From CAMCSH01 sp043748535 (GTDB lineage: Bacteria > Verrucomicrobiota > Lentisphaeria > Lentisphaerales > Lentisphaeraceae): a stretch of 9,631 bases of DNA. The DNA lies in contig JAYTMY010000189.1 in assembly GCA_043748535.1 (NCBI GenBank), positions 1 through 9,631 on the forward strand. Reading direction: 5' to 3'. A program made the translations under genes and the position numbers. The notes beneath the pieces are model-generated. The model was not told where the DNA came from and did no database searches. It saw nothing but the letters and a program-made list of their open reading frames with translations. Shown here in pieces: positions 6,661 through 9,631 of this stretch (position 1 is the first letter of the stretch; every line of letters begins with the position of its first letter).

Positions 6661-6797
6661 TGAGCTCAATGCGCTCGACCCCGAAGCGGGTCGTTGATTT
6701 TAGCCCAAGGTTGAGCCGCATCGGCGACACCTTGGGTCAAAGAGAGTTATGAATTTCGACCCCAACGGGGTCGCGGAAGCCCGGCACTTGCGGTGCA
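6661..6797. repeat. Nested-hairpin intergenic repeat element
   Basis: Several inverted repeats in a row: CGACCC/GGGTCG (6676-6681/6688-6693), a long arm pair CCCAAGGT/ACCTTGGG (6704-6711/6729-6736) enclosing a small GCCG/CGGC hairpin (6715-6718/6722-6725), the perfect 7-bp CGACCCC/GGGGTCG (6757-6763/6767-6773) and GCAC/GTGC (6784-6787/6793-6796). The first and third stems are variants of the same sequence and flank the nested hairpin. This layout, CCCC-GAAG/AAC-GGGG hairpins around a CCCAAGG...CCTTGGG arm, resembles dispersed intergenic repeats I recall from PVC-group genomes. It lies between the ABC ATPase stop and the S10 leader, with no U-run to make it a standard terminator. Confidence 0.65.
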
Positions 6798-6805
6798 ATT
6801 TAGCT

Positions 6806-7936
6806 TCAATCTTTCTTGCCGAGCAGAGCGTTGAGCTTGGCATTCACCGCTTCATCATCGACCTTCGGTGCTGCCAGCAAGACTGGGAGATCAACTGGTT
6901 TGGTCAGCACTTTTTCCAGGGTCGCCGCCGCAATTTCTTCGCTCGGGGTCAGCCCCGGAAGAGCGGTCGGGGCGGGCCCCGGCGCCTGGCTGAGCTGACG
7001 CAGCAAGTCGGGGCCAGAAAGGTGGGTGGCGAGCTTGCCGGCGAGTTGGGCGCCGGAGCTGTCCACCTGTTCCGAGCGAGCCTTGGCGACAACATCGAGG
7101 AAGAGTTGTTCGAGGTCGCGACGCACCGGCTGGCTGCGATGAGCCAGGCCTTCCGACGCCAGGAAGGCATCGAGGCGAGCCGATTGCTCGACATTGAGAC
7201 CGCTGAGATCGAGACGGCGATGCCCGGGCTGCTCGAGCAGCTCTTCCAAGGTGCCAGAGGCGCGGATCTGACCGCCATACATCACGGCAGCGCGATCGAC
7301 GACATCTTCGACATCGGCCAGAAGGTGCGAGGTGAGAAGAACGGTTTTGCCACGCCCGGCAAGAATTTTGACCAAGTCCTTAACTTCGCGGCAGCCGACT
7401 GGATCGAGGCCGGAAGTGGGTTCATCGAGAATGATGAAATCGGGATCGTTGACCAAGGCCTGAGCGATGCCGATGCGGCGCGCCATGCCTTTCGAGAATT
7501 CCCCCACCGGCCGGCTGCGGACATGGCCAAGGCCGACCATTTCGACCAACTGCTCGGCGCGAGTCCGGCATTCCTTCTGCGGCAGGCCGAAAAGCGAGCC
7601 GAAAAACTCGATAGTTTCAATCGCATTGAGATGTTTATATAGGGGGGTTTCTTCCGGCAGATAACCGATGCGGGCTTTCACTGCCAGATCGCGCGGGGAG
7701 CCATCCAGGACTTTCAGACTGCCGCGAGTCGGGAAGACCAGGCCCAGCAACATCTTGATCGTCGTTGACTTGCCGGAACCGTTCGGCCCGAGCAGACCGA
7801 AGACCTCGCCACGACGAATTTCAAAGTCGATGCCATTCACCGCGCGTGATTTCGGGCGACCCCAGAAATCGCGGTAAACCTTCTCCAGTCCGGAACAAGT
7901 CACAACCAGATCAGTGGCGGGCGCGGCAGTATTCAT
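6806..7936 (-). CDS. ABC transporter ATP-binding protein (ABC-2/drug-export type)
   Basis: Cytoplasmic nucleotide-binding subunit that should power a membrane permease, of the CcmA/ABC-2 exporter type. In the 376-residue protein: Walker A GPNGSGKS (50-57), Q-loop-region variant YLPEE (92-96), signature FSKGM (147-151), Walker B FIILDE (167-172), D-loop SGLD (175-178) and H-switch SH (203-204). The signature variant, with Lys in place of the first Gly of LSGGQ, is common in this exporter subfamily. After about 235 there is a DUF4162-like C-terminal domain, then a Pro/Ala-rich tail to 376. There are no membrane segments. The ATG at 7936 is supported by GGAG 8 nt upstream; longer in-frame starts to 8050 lack homology. 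No permease gene adjoins it: downstream is a repeat and then the S10 leader, upstream a divergent regulator. Substrate unknown. Confidence 0.9.
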   Translation of the reverse strand: MNTAAPATDLVVTCSGLEKVYRDFWGRPKSRAVNGIDFEIRRGEVFGLLGPNGSGKSTTIKMLLGLVFPTRGSLKVLDGSPRDLAVKARIGYLPEETPLYKHLNAIETIEFFGSLFGLPQKECRTRAEQLVEMVGLGHVRSRPVGEFSKGMARRIGIAQALVNDPDFIILDEPTSGLDPVGCREVKDLVKILAGRGKTVLLTSHLLADVEDVVDRAAVMYGGQIRASGTLEELLEQPGHRRLDLSGLNVEQSARLDAFLASEGLAHRSQPVRRDLEQLFLDVVAKARSEQVDSSGAQLAGKLATHLSGPDLLRQLSQAPGPAPTALPGLTPSEEIAAATLEKVLTKPVDLPVLLAAPKVDDEAVNAKLNALLGKKD

Positions 7937-8099
7937 GCAATCTTCTCCAAGTCTGGGGCTCAAACTAGCGCCACTGCGGCGGCTGACTATGAGAAACACA
8001 TGGCATTCCTTACCGAAGTCACGTCGCCATGACGCCCTTGAATCCGGCAAGCCACTCAGGGAAGAAACTTACATAAATCGTAACGATGTTCTGTTGCTG

Positions 8100-8128
8100 A
8101 CTATAGATCGGACAATTTTTGGGGATAA
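8100..8128 (-). promoter_or_regulatory. Possible sigma-70-type promoter of the ABC ATPase gene
   Basis: On the minus strand, TATAGT (8105-8100) matches the -10 consensus at five of six positions. A weak -35, TTATCC (8128-8123, three of six), stands 17 bp upstream. It would give a leader of about 155 nt before the ATG at 7936. The 244-bp gap between the divergent genes (7937-8180) must also hold the regulator's promoter; I saw neither a good sigma-70 pair nor a GG/GC -24/-12 sigma-54 element for it. Confidence 0.3.
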
Positions 8129-8180
8129 GCTTTGCTTGTACCGCTAATTTTCGTAAAAACCTCTTGATGCGAGTCTTAAC

Positions 8181-9631
8181 ATGGCCCTAACCGAACTCAA
8201 CGAAGCTCATTTCAGCAAAGAAATGTTGACCATTTACCAGATCTCCTTGGCGATGGTCCGGCATAAAAACGTCAACACCCTGCTCAACGAGGTGCTCGAC
8301 ATCCTCGACCAGAACCTGATGGCGCGGCGGGCGACTTTAACTCTTTTCCACACGAAAGAAGACGCCTTGATCATTGAAGCCTCGAAGGGCTTGACCGCCG
8401 TCGAAAAAGCTCGCGGCCGCTACAAACTCGGCGAAGGAGTGACCGGTGAAGTCGGCAAGACCAAACGCGGCGTCATCATTCGCGATGTCCGCACCGAGCC
8501 GCGTTTCCTCGACCGGACGCTCGCTCGGATCAACCAAGACATCGCCTTTGTCTGCGTCCCCGTGGTCAAGGAAGGTCAGCTTATCGGCACGATTTCGATC
8601 GACCTCGACAACAAGGACGAAGAGCGCCTGCACCGCGCTGCATCACTCCTGCAGATCACCGCCAACCTGCTGGCCGACGCGGTTGCCCAGATCCGCACCC
8701 AGCACGAAGAGAAGCTGCAGCTGCGCGCCGAAAACACTCGCCTGCAAAAAGAGCTCGGCAATCGCTACAAACCGAGCAGCATCATCGGCAACTCGGGCGC
8801 TATGCAACGGGTCTACGAACTCATCTCGCAAGCCAGCGACACTCATGCGCCGGTTCTCATCCGCGGCGAAAGCGGCACCGGCAAAGAGCTGGTCGCCCGC
8901 TCCATCCACTACTCCGGTATGCGCCAGGGCGGACCCTTCTCGGTCCTCAACACCGCCTCCATCCCCGAGCCCTTGCTCGAGAAGGAAATGCTCGGCACCG
9001 AGCGCGATGGCCAGGTGATCAAACAGGGCCTTCTGGAACTCGCTCACGGCGGCACCCTCTTCATCGACGAAGTCGCCGAACTGGCCGCCCCGCTGCAAGC
9101 CCGCCTCGAGCACTTCCTCCAGCACCAGACCATCGTCCGCGTCGGCGGCGCCCAGCCGGTGTCGATCAACGTCCGGATCATCACCGCCACCTCGCGCCAC
9201 CTCGAAGATTATCTCGAACAGGGACGCTTCCGCGAAGGCCTGTATTACCGCCTCAACGTCTTCCCCATCGTGGTGCCACCCCTGCGCGAACGCAAGAGCG
9301 ATATCATCATTCTCGCCGACCACTTCCTTGAAGACTACAACCGCACTTACAGCCGCCATGTCACCCGCATCTCGACCCCGGCGATCAACATGCTGATGGC
9401 CTACCACTGGCCCGGCAACGTCCATGAACTCAAAAACGGCATCGAGCGGGCGGTCTTGGCGACTACCGACGACGTCATTCACGGCTACAACCTGCCGCCG
9501 TCGCTGCAGACCTCGGCCAGCACCGAGAGTAGCGAAAGCTCGCCGGTGAACGACTTGACGCAAGCGGTGGAGACCTACGAGCGTGAGTTGATCATCGAAG
9601 CCCTGAAAAAGCACCGCGGCAATGCCGCCGC
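8181..9631 (+). CDS. NtrC/NifA-family regulator lacking GAFTGA (GAF-AAA+-Fis), 3' end outside window
   Basis: Bacterial enhancer-binding-protein architecture; 483 complete codons are visible, no stop is reached, and the rest lies beyond the window. An N-terminal GAF sensor domain spans about 20-165, then a charged helical linker (about 165-200). The AAA+ domain begins near KPSSIIGNSGAMQRVYEL (about 198-215), with Walker A GESGTGKE (229-236), Walker B TLFIDE (292-297) and the two arginine-finger positions R351 and R357 in REGLYYRLNV. A Fis-type helix-turn-helix begins at about 467 (YERELIIEALKKHRGN) and is cut by the window end. Two key features are missing: between NTASIPEPLLEKEMLG and GLLELAHGG (residues 257-291) there is TERDGQVIKQ rather than a GAFTGA loop, and sensor II reads WPGNVHELKN with H415 for the usual Arg. 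The ATG at 8181 is the first after an in-frame TAA at 8154; no good Shine-Dalgarno precedes it. It is divergent from the ABC ATPase gene. Confidence 0.9.
   Translation, partial: MALTELNEAHFSKEMLTIYQISLAMVRHKNVNTLLNEVLDILDQNLMARRATLTLFHTKEDALIIEASKGLTAVEKARGRYKLGEGVTGEVGKTKRGVIIRDVRTEPRFLDRTLARINQDIAFVCVPVVKEGQLIGTISIDLDNKDEERLHRAASLLQITANLLADAVAQIRTQHEEKLQLRAENTRLQKELGNRYKPSSIIGNSGAMQRVYELISQASDTHAPVLIRGESGTGKELVARSIHYSGMRQGGPFSVLNTASIPEPLLEKEMLGTERDGQVIKQGLLELAHGGTLFIDEVAELAAPLQARLEHFLQHQTIVRVGGAQPVSINVRIITATSRHLEDYLEQGRFREGLYYRLNVFPIVVPPLRERKSDIIILADHFLEDYNRTYSRHVTRISTPAINMLMAYHWPGNVHELKNGIERAVLATTDDVIHGYNLPPSLQTSASTESSESSPVNDLTQAVETYERELIIEALKKHRGNAA

Noticed and set aside
6661..6797. Nested hairpins as an intrinsic terminator of the ABC ATPase gene or as an insertion sequence
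   Set aside because: No T-run follows the stems on the minus strand, and there is no transposase frame or clear target-site duplication; a dispersed repeat fits better.
6749..7642. 297-residue + strand open frame
   Set aside because: It is antisense to the ABC ATPase gene, which carries all family motifs on the other strand.
7937..8050. Upstream extension of the ABC ATPase to an ATG at 8050
   Set aside because: The added 38 residues do not resemble an ABC domain start, and the ATG at 7936 has a well-spaced GGAG.
7937..8180. A sigma-54 (-24/-12) promoter next to the regulator
   Set aside because: TGGCAT at about 8000 looks like half of one, but the GC of the -12 element is absent at the right distance.
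8643..9614. 323-residue minus-strand open frame
   Set aside because: It is antisense to the AAA+ and Fis regions of the regulator, which reads without interruption on the + strand from 8181.

Overview
This is a GC-rich bacterial chromosomal window. It carries six consecutive ribosomal protein genes, a D-alanine--D-alanine ligase (so a peptidoglycan-making bacterium), and two clusters of dispersed palindromic repeats. The repeats resemble intergenic repeats I associate with Verrucomicrobiota and their PVC relatives, so I lean towards that phylum. No rRNA or lineage-diagnostic gene is present, so the assignment is an inference.

Layout, left to right. Positions 1-253 hold a cluster of palindromes phased at about 57 bp. 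Next on the + strand come a CobW/COG0523-family metallochaperone GTPase (254-1225), a 532-bp stretch with no confident gene, and ddl (1758-2666). Then the minus strand takes over: a DEDDh exonuclease (2685-3305) convergent with ddl, preceded by the S10 ribosomal protein operon, transcribed rpsJ-rplC-rplD-rplW-rplB-rpsS (6454 down to 3441). The operon ends in a strong intrinsic terminator at 3378-3410. A 351-bp gap upstream of rpsJ holds the operon leader, with a small hairpin, and a nested-hairpin repeat (6661-6797). Beyond it is a minus-strand ABC-2-type ATPase (6806-7936). It is divergent, across 244 bp, from a + strand GAF-AAA+-Fis regulator (8181 to the window end, incomplete).

How the genes work together. 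The six ribosomal genes form one tightly coupled unit: gaps are 3-11 bp and each Shine-Dalgarno lies at or inside the end of the preceding gene. The canonical next gene, rplV, is absent; a terminator and an exonuclease gene stand in its place, so the S10 operon is cut after rpsS. The other genes look like independent housekeeping or accessory units.

The most interesting gene is the last one. It has the architecture and most motifs of a NifA/NtrC-type sigma-54 activator, but the GAFTGA loop that contacts sigma-54 is missing and shortened, and the sensor II arginine is replaced by histidine. It may therefore regulate without sigma-54.
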